Of a stretch of 64,000 nucleotides of DNA, positions 22,204-35,700 are shown one piece after another. Each line of letters opens with the position of its first letter. The first letter of the stretch is position 1. Source of the stretch: Arctopsyche grandis (lineage: Eukaryota > Arthropoda > Insecta > Trichoptera > Hydropsychidae); contig NC_135361.1 of NCBI RefSeq assembly GCF_051622035.1, positions 23,987,205-24,051,204 on the forward strand, written 5' to 3'. The position numbers and the translations under genes were made by a program. The notes under the pieces are model-generated. The model saw nothing but the letters and a program-made list of their open reading frames with translations. It was not told the DNA's origin and ran no database searches.

Positions 22204-25200
22204 ATGAAACTACTATACGTTTTACTTTACGTTACACTCTTCGGATTAATTAATGCGAGGCCTGGTAGATCAAATTTCAAGCAGCAAAAAGCTACATGTG
22301 GATATGAGGTTTAAACACACACACATATACATATATATTCATACATATTAACTTAATTAATAAAGTTCATTAACAGTTTTAATTGCTTTCCAGTCATGTC
22401 ATCCCACATCGAATGATTTGCTTAATGTGCATTTAGTACCGCATAGTCACGATGACGTAGGCTGGCTTAAAACTCTCGATCAGTATTACTATGGAAGTAA
22501 GTATAGTTTTTAAATTAACCGTGACAATAAACTTGCAATTATTAATTAACAATACTTTCAGGTCGAACTTCAACTCAAAGAGCTGGCGTACAATATATTT
22601 TGGATTCTGTTGTCGATGAACTTCTAAAAGATCCAAAACGACGGTTAATAGAAATATAAAGAGTACGTGATTAGTATTTGATGACTTCCTAATTTATATT
22701 GTTATTTTTACCATTTATAGATTTGTATACGTTGAAATTGCGTTCTTTGAAAAATGGTGGCTAGAGCAGGACGAAGAAAGACGAGATGATGTAAAGCAAC
22801 TTGTCAATGAAGGAAGATTAGAATTCGCTGGTGGAGCTTGGTCTATGAACGATGAAGCCAGTGTCCATTATCATAGTATTGTAGATCAACTCACTTGGGG
22901 CTTGAGGTATCTAAGTTCAAATATTTAAAAAAATCTCAATTTTGAGTCAAAATTGAGTCGGATTCTTTTCTAGATTCTTGAATGATACTTTTGGAGAGTG
23001 CAGTCGACCCAGAGCTGGTTGGCAGATAGATCCTTTCGGACACTCTCGAGAATTGGCCAATTTGTGGGCCGTGGCAGGATTTGATGGACTGTTATTAGTA
23101 AGGATAGATCATCAGGATAAAAAGCGTCGAACGAGTGAAAAAGAATGCGAAATGATTTGGAGAGGAAGTGACGATATCGGTGAATTTTAAGAAGTGGCAA
23201 AAATTTTATTGAAAATTTTTGTACATTTTAAAAGTTCTGAAATTTTAGGAGCACCTTCTGATTTGTTGACTGGTGTTTTATTCCATCATTATTCACCACC
23301 TCCTGGATTCTGTTTTGATGTTTTGTGCTCTGATGATCCGATCATTGATGATGTTAACAGCCCCGATTACAATGTCGATCAAATGGTATTGGATTGTTAT
23401 TATATCTATACGTTTAAAATATTTCATAATATATGATAGGCTTTGCATTTCTTTTAGGTTGAAAAATTTGTAGAGTTCGTAAGAAATCAAGCTAAGAGTT
23501 ATAAAACAAACAATATTATTCTAACAATGGGTGATGACTTCTATTATCAAAATGCTCTAATGTGGTACAAGAACATAGATAAATTGATCAAGTAAGTACA
23601 TAGGTATAAGTTGTGTATTTAATAAATTGTGTATTTCAAATATGGATTTTGAAAAGGGTACATCGACCAATGATATCGAATTTAATCTTTTGATCGAAGT
23701 TGATTAGATATTTTTACTATAAACAAACAATTGCTGTATGTTTGTAACTATGCTACATAGGGCTTCCGAGCCGGTTTAAACCGAAACCGAAAAGCCGGAT
23801 TTTTGACCATTTTTCAAAAAACCGAAAACCGGCTTTTTTGGTTCGATCAACCGGCTTTTTAAGGTTTTCATTAATGTTTTTTCCTCAAAACTTATAATTA
23901 TGAATTTCAAATATCTATGAAAGATCAAAATAAATGTGTATATCAAACTTTCTTAGAGAATTAGAACAAAAAAACTTTCAGCACTTAGCGGTGGCTTGAG
24001 ATTTAGTAACGGACGAAGACCAGGTCAAAAACCAATAAAACATTATTGAAAGTATGAAGTTTCAATAACGTATACAAGGCCTTATAGAAAACGTTATCGT
24101 TAGTTGTTATGAATTCGTTTCCGAAAATTGCAATGATTCGATAAGGTTTTGCTGTTTTAAGCTAAAACAGATGTGTAAAACTAACTTCGATAGATGGAAA
24201 TATTTCATAGTTCATTACGTTTTCGAACACAAATTTATCTCAGCAGTGTTCTTATTCACGATTCCACGATTATAGTTTTTCTACGAGGTTACACATTATT
24301 TTTTTAATAATATATTCTTGATAGAAGCTTATTTAAATCATTTAATTATTTGTGCGTATTTAGGATCTGCCATTTTACGGCTGTCATATATAATCATAAT
24401 TGTATTATTTGTAATAATAATATATAATAATGATCTTATGAAAGTCCATAATGTTTATAACTCAATTTAATTTATAAAAACTATTTTTTTGCATAATATA
24501 ATATATGTTTCAGTTATATTTATATATTTTTTTTTTCGATATAAAAATTTAAAACTTATAAAAAATTTTAATTTTCTATTAATAATAATCAGATAAAAAG
24601 CCGCTCAACTGGCTTTTTATTTGTAAGAAAACCGAAAACTGGCTTTTTCTTTCGGGAGGTTTTTTGGAACCACTATATGCTACAATAATCATAATACACA
24701 TAGATACATATGTATAATACTAGCGTTGGCATATTAAGGTATTAAATAAAAATAAATTAAAAGAAATGTGTTGGTCCTGTGTTCGATCCGAACGCGGTCA
24801 AATTTTTTCAAATACCTTTTAAATATACTTATATTTAATTATTTAATATAAAAAAATGGTAAAAACTACCTACATACCTACCTACACATAAACAATATAA
24901 AACATCAATAGAAAAATTAATTAATTAAATAAATTTTCAATATATGGCGCTAAATGCTCAGAGACTTTGCCTAGAGGAAAAATTGGTGGCAAGTAGTATA
25001 TATAGAAGTTTTTATCTTTCGTTATTATATTCGTACATTTTGTTGACAGTGTTTTAGCTGTGACGTACATATGTATGTCGAATCGAAACGACTATTATAG
25101 TACGGCGAGCTTTATCGCAGATACACAGACACACAGAATAGCGATATTATACGTATGTATGTAGTATTATTATACGATATACCATCGGTCTTAAAGTCAC

Positions 25201-28200
25201 TTCACGAATATACGTATATTAATTAAATAATACATATATTATTATCTCTAGGTACAACATATACATACTCCTGGTATTCTAAAATTTGTATTTTTGAAAT
25301 ACTTGTCCACGATTAATACGATTTTCGATTACAGATATGTAAATGAAAGACATAATGAAGTGAAATTAATTTATTCAACACCATCGTGCTATATAAAATC
25401 TTTACATGATTCAAACACAACTTGGCCAACTAAACTATTTTTTCCCATACGGAAGCGATTCACACTCATTTTGGACTGGTTACTTCACTTCTAGACCAAC
25501 GTTAAAATACTACGAAAGAAGAGGAAACAATATACTACAAGTATGTAATGTCATATTTTAGCGTGTACGTAAAGGGGGATTTACAAAATCAGACTGAAAG
25601 ACGCAGTGAGTTGTGGTAGAGATAGTTTATTGTTGTTCCGTCGACGAGCTTGCTCTGAATGTAGCACCGAACAAACCCGCCGAACATTTATACACAGCGT
25701 GTACTCTCAGCACAGAGAGAGCATTGGTCGACGGGTCGCGAGACCTTATTGGCTGTTGTATACAGTTTGCTAATATGCCGAAGCCTTTTTGGCGCGAACG
25801 CGCGATCAGGTGATCAGTGCTAGTAAACCAGTAGCCAACGAGCACCAATCACATAATCTCTTCGTTACAATATTATGGAATTAAAAAATATTATTTATAC
25901 ATATTTTTAAATTGTAACAAAATTGTAGGCTTGCAAACAACTGCAATCGATGACGAATTCATCGGACGAATCTGGACTACGTGCTTTAAGATCTGCCATG
26001 GGTAATTTTATTTTTTAAACATATTATATATGTATACGAATGATTATTAATGTGCATAATATTACAGGTGTAATGCAACATCACGATGCGATTACCGGAA
26101 CTGAAAAGCAACATGTTGCTTATGATTATGCGAGGATATTAGAGGCCGGAATCCAAGATTGCTTGAAAGTTTCCCAGAATGCTATAAAGTATTTATTGAA
26201 TGTTCTATTTTTTTATAAATATATTAAGCACCATTAATGATTGCTTCTTAAATATATTTTTTTTATAATAGTAAATTAATGGCAACATCTGAAGAGATTT
26301 CAATGCAGCTATGCAAACTCAATGAGACTGAATGCAGTATTTCGGAAAATTCAAATTCTTATATAGTACGTTCTTTATTAATAAAAAATAAATCAATGCA
26401 TGTTACACCCGAATTGCAAGTAATAACATCTCATGATTTTTAGTTAACTTTTTATAATCCTTTGGGTTATGAAGTGAGTGATATAGTTAGAATACCGAGC
26501 ATTGGAAAGATATCCTCCATCAGAAACGCAACAGGTAATTAAAAAATACTTCAATATATTATGCATGAAATTTTAAAATAAATTTAATTCCAATTATAAT
26601 TCTAGGTGCACTACTTGAACATTGGATACAACCTTTTACAGATGATCTAAAGAATCGAAAGATGATTATAAAATCGAAAGCCACTCATGAACTTATATTT
26701 GAAGTTAAAAATATACCAGCTCTGGGATTCAAATCGTATTACATAGATAACAAAGGATTGTCTAATGATGATGATGGAGTTCAAAAAACGGAGCAATCAT
26801 ACGAAAGCAGAGATATCGAAAATGAGGCAATCAAAATACAAGAATACGTATTGTAGGAATTGAACAAATTTTACAATACGAAATTTTAATTTCAGTTCAT
26901 CAAAGTAAACTTGGATTCAAATACTGGATTAGTGAGCAGTATATCTTTCACAGACAATGGAGTGACAACAGATTTTCCATTATCTCAAGAAATGCTGTAT
27001 TACGAAGGAGCGGATAAAAGTGGTGAAAGGTAATATGATTAAAAATGTATATAGTGAATCTTATTATATAATTTAAGTTTCAGTAATTTATTAACTTAAT
27101 ATATTCAAATACAGGGCTTCTGGAGCATACGTTTTCAAACCTAAAACCGAAGATCCAATCTCTTTCAACCGACCTGTTAATAGATTTTTAACGGTAAATT
27201 TCACTTAAATATTCGAATACATCCATGTGAATGCATTTTTTAATCATATTTCTTTACTAGTCTGATATAATAAGTGAAGTCCACCAACATTTCTCAAATT
27301 GGACAACCCAAATTATACGAACATATCGTGGTCAAAAACATGTTGAAATTGAATGGACAGTGGGACCAATTCCAATTGAGTAAATATACAATAAATTTAG
27401 CTCATAATTAAAAAAAAAAGTTATAATCTTAAATTTGTTGTCAAATTTCAGAGATAAAACTGGTAAAGAAGTCATAACACGATTTTCAACAGATTTCAAG
27501 ACTGATAGCTCATTCTATACAGATTCCAGTGGAAGGCAAATGTTGAAACGAATTCTGAATAAAAGGCCAACATGGGAAGTCGAGCTAGATGAACCAGTTT
27601 CCGGTATTTCTTTTAAATACATATACAATATATTCAAATATACACATTATTGAGAGGATTTATTATAAAGTTTTAATGTCAAATAGGAAATTATTACCCT
27701 GTCGTTTCTATGATGTCAATCAAGGACAATGCCTCTAAACGAGAGTTATATTTAATCACAGACAGAGCTCAAGGTGGCAGCTCTTTGAAAGATGGACAGC
27801 TTGAACTAATGGTAAGCATTAAAATTTTCATTAATGTATTTTAAAAAATTACATTATTTCATATATGTAATTGTATTGACAGGTTCATAGAAGACTTTTA
27901 AAAGATGACGGATTTGGAGTTGGAGAAGCGTTAGACGAATCTGAAAATGGAATAGGGCTAGTTGCTAGGGGAACACATTACTTAGTCATCGGAAATTCGG
28001 ATCAAGAGAGTGAGTTTTTTTTACCCAATATACCCAAACAAGATTTAGATAACGTTTGTTTTTCACAGTCATATCATACACTTCAATTATTATACATACA
28101 TACATACCTATATCTCTAATACTCTCATAAAAAATGTAGATAATCTCATTATCCCATTGCTCGCGAGATATATAATATTTTTATTTGTTTTGATTAAATA

Positions 28201-28904
28201 CACAGCAATGTATGTAAATTGTTTTTATTAATTTTTAGCACCACCACTAATATACAGTAGGCAACTGGCTTTGAAGAAACTTCTACAACCGATCGTATTG
28301 ATTTCGGATGGTGAAATCATTCCATTCAGTCAATGGATCAATAATAAAAATGTGGTACGTATCATTAAGTATAATTTAATATATAATTTGTATGAAATTA
28401 ATTTCAATATCATACTGTTTACAGTATGGAGGTATTATAGCAAAGTTGCCAGATAATGTTCACCTGTTGACGTTAGAACCGTGGAAAGAAGGGTCCATTT
28501 TATTGAGATTGGAACACTATTTCCAAAAAACCGACGACCCAAATAATCTCTCAAAGTCTGTAACAGTTGATTTGGAAGAATTACTATCTGGATTTACGAT
28601 ATCTTCAATTAAAGAAGTGACTTTACCCGCTAATCAATGGTCAAACGAAGCGAAAAGATTTGATTGGAAGTCTTCCGAAAAAATGGCTGAGAATTTCAAC
28701 GAAATATACAATAAGCAATGTTCTTCCAATAGGAACTCGGTCAATTATTGTATGTTAGATTCAAAACGTGCATTCACCCATATGATTCGGAATCAAACCT
28801 CAAATATCGAATTTGATTCGAGGCATACAAAAGAAATTCGTATCACTTTGAATACAATGGAGATTAAGTCTTTTGTTATTGAAGCAGTACTGAAACATTT
28901 ATAA
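22204..28904 (+). CDS. Lysosomal-type alpha-mannosidase M1 (GH38), frameshifted in exon 8
   Basis: Family enzyme removes alpha-linked mannose from glycans. Exons: 22204-22308, 22394-22496, 22562-22643, 22721-22906, 22974-23179, 23249-23385, 23458-23591, 25335-25540, 25929-26001, 26068-26188, 26272-26365, 26444-26534, 26606-26847, 26896-27029, 27115-27193, 27261-27379, 27452-27603, 27687-27811, 27883-28009, 28239-28354 and 28425-28904. Signal peptide [18 protein letters not shown]. Active-site blocks are present: PHSHDDVGW (zinc His54, Asp56), [10 protein letters not shown] (nucleophile Asp178), TMGDDF (Asp300) and [10 protein letters not shown]. Exon 8 is 206 nt against 211 in M2-M4: five bases are missing where the others read [10 protein letters not shown]. 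The frame then stops at 25492-25494. All other exons keep frame, so this is a young pseudogene or an assembly error. A leader intron acceptor is at 22188; AATAAA at 28920. Confidence 0.85.
23758..24676 (+). mobile_element. hAT-like AAAACCGG-family element, copy 2, in M1 intron 7
   Basis: Exact 8-bp direct repeats ATGCTACA flank it (23750-23757 and 24677-24684). Ends are TAGGGCTTCC and GGAACCACTAT. Internal AACCGGCTTTTT motifs match copy 1 in inverse orientation and copy 3 in the same orientation. No coding frame. The rest of this intron (24685-25334) is AT-rich with nothing recognised. Confidence 0.75.
25559..25869 (-). mobile_element. Solo LTR in M1 intron 8
   Basis: About 310 bp, more GC-rich than the surroundings and similar, in reverse, to 45107-45428. 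Shared blocks include GGTCGCGAGACCTTATTGGC (given on this strand's plus side) and a TTTATA box. Read on the minus strand it starts TGTAACGAAG. ATATT flanks both sides, a plausible 5-bp duplication. No internal retrotransposon sequence accompanies it. Confidence 0.6.
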
Positions 28905-29257
28905 ATTAAATTATTTTTTAATAAAAATTATCATATTTAAAACAGATTTTTGTTTCATTTGTTTACCGACCCAACAATATAAAGGCGAGAATTAATTCTC
29001 TTCGAACTTTAGCCTGTGTTAATGATTTCCACTGTGCATTTTAATCATTTTAACGGTTGTGTGCGACACAACACCGGTATATTTTCGGCTGATTTTACAA
29101 ATAAATTAATAAATAAAGATTACAGATTGAGATAAAAATGTGACCCGATGCCCGATTAAATAAATTATTATCTCTGTATCTTCGGCAACTTTAATCAGAT
29201 GTGGAACGGTTCAACTTTTGATGTTAATTCTGATCGATGATGGCTTATCGGCGACGG
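28905..29257. other. Short spacer between M1 and M2
   Basis: Holds the M1 polyadenylation signal and the M2 upstream region. No gene or repeat recognised. Confidence 0.5.
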
Positions 29258-29265
29258 TATATAAA
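29258..29265 (+). promoter_or_regulatory. TATA box of alpha-mannosidase M2
   Basis: TATATAAA followed about 30 bp later by an AACAGTTTA initiator-like site, the usual arthropod core-promoter spacing. A leader exon with a strong donor follows. Confidence 0.6.
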
Positions 29266-29288
29266 CGGGCTAACGTAAAATCTAACGA

Positions 29289-29394
29289 ACAGTTTAGGTC
29301 CGAATAACGAACAGTCGATACCGGACACTTTAAAAGGAGAGATGATATTTGAGATTTTATTTTAATAAATTTTAAGTATCCACTCGGAATTCAG
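29289..29394 (+). other. Non-coding leader exon of M2
   Basis: Runs from the inferred start near 29289 to a consensus donor (CAG|GTAAGG, GT at 29395). The acceptor is TTTTTAG at 29756, giving a second exon that begins 13 nt before the ATG at 29770. It contains one short upstream frame (ATG at about 29342). M1, M3 and M4 also have acceptors just before their start codons. Confidence 0.55.
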
Positions 29395-29769
29395 GTAAGG
29401 AAATATACATATATTGAAAAATTCCATTCTTTAAATACATTTGCATTTACATTTTTTTCAAACCAATATTACCCAAAATTCCGCATTGTTTTATTGTATA
29501 CATTCTGGTTCAAATTACATTGAACTTGACTCTATGAAAAGGTTATTATTAACATCAAAAATATCTATTAGTTTATTTTCAGATAAAAATATCGATCAAT
29601 CTTTCATTGCTTATCTGCTAAATAAATTGATATTTAAATTACATGAAAATAAGATAAAACAATCGATATCAATCTGATATCTGATCCTGTTTTGTGACTG
29701 AAGTAATAACACATTTCAATTTTTTTACGTCAATTGATTAATAATTATATTTTTAGAAATAGAAACAGG

Positions 29770-32700
29770 ATGAAATTATACGTAATATTCATTCTTTCAA
29801 TATTATTTTGTATGAGCGATGCGAGGCCAAAATCGACTCAAAAAAATGTAAAAGCCACATGTGGATACGAAGTGAGTGCATTTTTCATATTTAATCACAA
29901 ACTGTTCATAATTTTATATATGGATAATATTAAATAAATACGTCTTTTCAAGTCATGTCATCCAACAAGACGAGACATTTTAAACGTCCATATTGTACCA
30001 CATACACACGACGATGTTGGTTGGCTTAAAACCATAGATCAATACTACTATGGAAGTGAGTTTTATTTATTTATTTTTATTTTTTTAACTGTAAAATAGG
30101 TTATTTGAATTATTTATTCGTTTTAAAGGTCGCACTCTGATCCAGAAAGCGGGCGTTCAGTACATTATCGATTCCGTCATTGACGAACTGCTAAAAGATC
30201 CAGTCAGACGATTCGTATACGTGGAGAGTTCCTTCTTTGAAAAATGGTGGTTGGAGCAAAGTGTTCAAAGACAAGATCAAGTCAGAGAACTGGTGTCAGA
30301 GGGCAGATTGGAATTCGCTGGAGGTGCTTGGTCAATGAACGACGAAGCGGCCGTACATTACCATAGTGTTGTCGATCAACTCACGTGGGGTTTAAGGTGA
30401 GCTTGAAAATAATTCAGAGAATGCAAATAACCATTCTGGTGCAGTAACGTCTGAATCATTCACTACAGGTTGTTGAACGACACTTTCGGAGAATGCGGAC
30501 TTCCAAAATCCGGATGGCAGATCGATCCTTTCGGACATTCGAGGGAACTGGCCAACCTGTGGGCTGCTGCTGGATTCGATGGCCTGCTGATCGGAAGAAT
30601 CGACTATCAAGATAAAAGCAGACGTATCAAAGAACAGGAAGCTGAAATGATGTGGAGAGGAAGCGACGATTTAGGCAAGTAAATACAGCAAGTAATAAGC
30701 TATCGTGATTTATTATGCATTCATTGTAAAATTATCTCGTTGCTGTACGGTTTGGCGTTTTTAAACAGGCTTTAGTCGTTTGCCTAAAGATTTATAATCC
30801 ATTTTGAAAATTCATCTTCTTCTTATTACGATCTTTTCTGATGTTTTTATGTTCCAACAGACAAAACTATCATTTAACATATGTTATATCATTTCAGTTC
30901 AATTATTAAAATTTAATATAAAAAAATAAGTATTTTTAAAGCTTCTAGTAAGATTTTAAAGCGATTTTAACAATATTTTCTAAAGATGTATCAATTTTAA
31001 AATATGAATATATCGATTTCAAAATATGACTATTAATATATGCGATCATGTATGTATGTACACAAATTTTCTTTAAATTCATTCGTAATGTTCAAATATG
31101 TCAACTCTCTATCTCTATAGCAATTTTTGACCACATACATACATACGTATGTACATATGTATCTTTATATCACAAAAGCATAATTTATTGCAAAGTTTTA
31201 AATGAAAACATATATACGTGAACTTTAAATTGTATCATTGACCAAAAATTATATAGATATGGGCGTTGCGTTTCGTTTTACCGACTTGCAATTTCTTGAG
31301 ACTCGGTTTCTCAAGTTTTCGTCTGCTTGAACAGGAGTTTGTATATTGTATACAAAAATAATTTTTGTATACATGTATGTAATATCTTTAATAGATGAGA
31401 CATATTGCGATCATTCATAAATTTATAGGCTACACACCTTTAATTATTAAAAACATTCTGTATATTTTTAAAAGTTAATGTTTCCTCGTAAAATAAGGAA
31501 TTGACCATGTAAAAAATGTTCGTATATGTATTTAGTATATGTACATATGTATATGTTACGGTTGAAGTGTATCTTCAAGTTGTAAATATTTTGACTAGTT
31601 GAAATATATTTTCAGTTGTAATATATTTATAATAATTGGAATATATTCCGTCTAACTCACGCAAGTTGATTCATATGGCGAATTACATTCCAAGTGGTCA
31701 AAATAAATTACAACTAAAAATCCAGTTCAACTATAAGTTGGCACCAAGTCAATTGTATTCGAATATGAATGACCTAAAACGCCAATTGGAATATATTACA
31801 ACTGAAAATACACTTTGGCTGCAACATATATACAAACTCGACGAAGAAAGACACTGAAACAGTTGGTCAAACGAGTCTCGAGAAATTTTAAGTTGGTGCA
31901 ACGTGGAAGACCCAAATATTGGGTACATTGATGAAGCCTTTTTCTAAAGTAGAAAACATGTGTATGTTCTTTTATCAGTGTGAATCGTGAAAAATCTACG
32001 TCCAGATACTACACAATGATGGGTATCAATAATTTAGTACATTAACATGTTTATTAATTAAATTACAGGTACTGAATCTGATATATTAACTGGAGCTATG
32101 TACAATACATACTCTCCACCACCTGGATTTTGCTTCGACATCCTCTGCGCCGATGATCCAATTATCGACGATGTGAACAGTCCCGATTACAACGTGGACA
32201 AAATGGTAAAACTTCAACAACAAAACCCAAATAGTCAACTGATAGCTTAAAACTCACATTAATTAAATCACCAGGTCGACAAGTTTGTATCGTACGTGAG
32301 CAATGCGGCGAAAGGATACAAGTCGAACAATCTCATCATTACTATGGGCGGCGATTTCACATACCAAGACGCTCTCGTTTGGTACAAGAATTTGGACAAA
32401 CTGATCAAGTGAGTCCAATTTTCTTGAATTCGACTTAAAGTTCAACATGTGTAGCATTTTTTTCACCGCAATATATCTCCAGGTATGTGAATGAAAGGCA
32501 GACAAACATGACTCTGCTTTATTCGACACCTGGTTGTTACATCAAAGCTCTGCACGATTCGAATACGGAATGGCCCACAAAGCAAGACGACTTTTTCCCG
32601 TATGCTTCCGATCCTCATGCCTTCTGGACTGGATATTTCACGTCAAGGCCCAATTCTAAATTTTACGAAAGACGTGGAAATAATTTCTTACAGGTACATA

Positions 32701-35700
32701 TACAAAAATTTGGTTCTGCTTGTGTATAGAATTTACTCAATTTTACGTTATTTTTCCATACAAAAAACCATCTAAGAAAAATTTAGCTACAGCTATTAAA
32801 TGTTTTACGATCGTACGAAAAAGCAATTTTTCATTTATCCTACAATACTTCTTCCAATATTTTTATGTAAGCGAAATTATCAGTCACCAGACTGCAAACT
32901 GATTTACTAGTATTGAATGGAAAATACTTGACATTTCCGTTTACTGTAAATTATATCTTTAGTCTGTATGTATATTTATTCTAATTATTTCAGGTATGCA
33001 AACAATTATTTGCACAAACCAAAGCAGGCGACCCTGATCAATCTAAGTTATACCCTCTGAGATCAGCCATGGGTATGTGTTTGACACTGTTGGAAACAAT
33101 CAAATTTTAAGTCACCGTTAATCATAATCAATTTGTGTCACAGGTATAATGCAACACCACGATGCAATCACCGGAACTGAAAAACAACACGTGACGAATG
33201 ATTATCACAGAATATTAGAAAATGGAATCCAAAGTTGCTTATCAGTAGCGAACGATGCCCTCAAGTAACCCGAACGAATGCCATTGAAATATTCATCAAT
33301 GTTGATCGTATGTAAATATTCATTTCCGTCTGGTTTTCAGTGATATAATGGCGAGTCCTACTAAGTTGAATTTCACTTTGTGTCAATTGAACATGACCCA
33401 GTGTGACGTGTCTGAAAATTCGAATGCATTCGTGGTGACCGTTTACAATCCGTTGTGTCAACCGATTTCTAATTATATTAGATTACCTGTTATCGGAACT
33501 GATTATGTTGTGATGAATGCAGCAGGTATACTCTAACCACTTAAGGATATTAATATAGTAAATTACATAAATTATATCTTTGTATTCTACAATATAGGAA
33601 TTCCCCTTCCAACTCAGATGGTTCCATTGAGCCAAACGCTCGTATCACAATTGAAAAATAGAGAATCGAATGCAACACACGAAATAATATTCAAAGCTGA
33701 CCAAGTTCCACCTTTAGGATTTAGATCTTACTATGTTCTGAAAAATACAAGTTCTGATGCCTTCGTATCGGAGTTTAAAAAAATTGAAAAAGATGAATCG
33801 TCCACGAAAGCTGACATGATAGCCATCGAAAATGAAGTAAAAAATATTTTAATATTTTTTAAATATTTTATAAACAATATATATAAAAATTGCGAGATGT
33901 ATGTATGTGGCGAGTGCGTCGACAAGTATGAAGATTAAAAAAAAAAACAAATTTTAGTACTATCAAGAGTTATGTATTATATTGATTTCGACTGCGATTT
34001 TGATTTCAATTCCGATTCCGGTTCCCGTTCCAGTTTCAATTCCAGCTCCGGTTCCAATTCCTATTTCAGTCTTAATTCCCAATTCCTATTTCAGTTCCGA
34101 TTTCCAATTCCTATTTCAGTTCCGATTCGTCTTCGGTTACATATCAACAGGTACAATACTAGTTAATAATAAATTCGTTTTTTTTTTCATTATAGAACAT
34201 CCAAGTAAGTGTCGATAGTAGTACAGGTTTGGTAAGCAAAATCACATTGAAAAATCTTGGAAATGCTGAAGTTCCCCTTACCCAAGACATATTATACTAT
34301 AACGGAATGAAAGGAAACAATAGCATTTTTGCCAATAGGTGTAGATTTATATGATAATATACTATTTACACTTTAAAATGTGTTCGAAGCTAATTTTTTA
34401 TTCATTTTAGGGCTTCCGGAGCATACATTTTCAGACCAGATGGAGATAAACCTGAAGTCGGAGAGACTATTCGAGAGAATATGATCCTCAAGGTAATTTA
34501 ATTTTTATAAATTGCATCAATTTATTGAGTTGAAGTTGTAAATTTTAAATTATAATTTACAGGGACCTATCGTTCAAGAGTTGCATCAACGCATCAACAA
34601 TTGGATATCCCAAGTAGTTAGAGTATACAGTCAAGATAATCATGTCGAATTCGAATGGCTCGTTGGACCGATACCTATAGAGTAAGCACTTTTTATAAAT
34701 TTGTTTTGTTAATGATTTTTTTTAATAAATATATTTATTACAGAGATGGAATCGGCAAGGAAGTCATATCGAGATTTAGTTCTAATTTGAATACTGACAG
34801 TACGTTCTACACTGATTCCAATGGAAGGCAGTTATTGAAGAGGATTCTCAATAAACGACCAACGTGGGACCTTGAATTAGAAGAACCTATATCTGGTGAG
34901 AAATTTTAAGATTATATACAGTTGTTATAAATAAATAGTTGATCTACAAAAAAAGTGTCTTTAATTGGAATGATTTAAAGGCAATTACTATCCGGTTACA
35001 TCGATGATTTCAATTAAGGATACGACATCTAACAGAGAATTATACGTTGTCAATGACAGAGCTCAAGGTGGAAGCTCTCTTAAAGACGGAGAAGTTGAAT
35101 TGATGGTATTATGATTAATTGTAATTTAAAATAAAATTATAAGATAATAAAATTCAACAGATTAAATATAATAAATGCTATAGGTGCATAGAAGACTTTT
35201 ACACGACGATGCGTTCGGAGTAGAGGAAGCTCTCAATGAAACAATAAATGGTGTTGGAATTGTAGCCAGAGGATCTCACTATTTAGTGATTGGAAACACT
35301 GATGAAAGTATGGTATTTTTTTATTATAAATATTTTTATAAATCAAACTTAGCATGTATTAATTCAATAACATAATTTCAGGTGAACCTCCAGCAGTATA
35401 TAGTAGGCAATTGGCTTTGAAGAAACTCTTACAAACTCAAACTTTCTTAGCTCCTGCAAATGGTTTGTCATTGACTCAATGGTTGGAGAACAACAACACG
35501 GTTTGTTATAATTTACCGAAATCAATTTAACTTTAAATTTAACGTCAATTTTATATCGACAACATGTTTCAGTTCACTGGAGTGCTGTCCAATATGCCCG
35601 ATAACGTTCATATGTTGACATTGGAACCGTGGAAAGACAAATCGTTGCTTTTAAGGTTAGAACATTACTTGCAAAAGACTGATGATCCTGCAAATCTATC

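Noticed and set aside
26814-26850. Possible GC donor in M1 exon 13 (GAG|GCAATC) at the paralogous splice position
   Set aside because: A GT donor 21 bp later (TAC|GTATTG, after 26847) keeps the frame, so the GT site was preferred; RNA evidence would settle it.
30392-30610. Minus-strand frame over the M2 QIDPFGHS exon (similar shadows at 22970-23200 and 50601-50912)
   Set aside because: Antisense of conserved mannosidase exons.
33972-34218. Ser/Asn-rich or Pro/Val-rich frames in an M2 intron
   Set aside because: Translated hexanucleotide repeat between two well-defined M2 exons.
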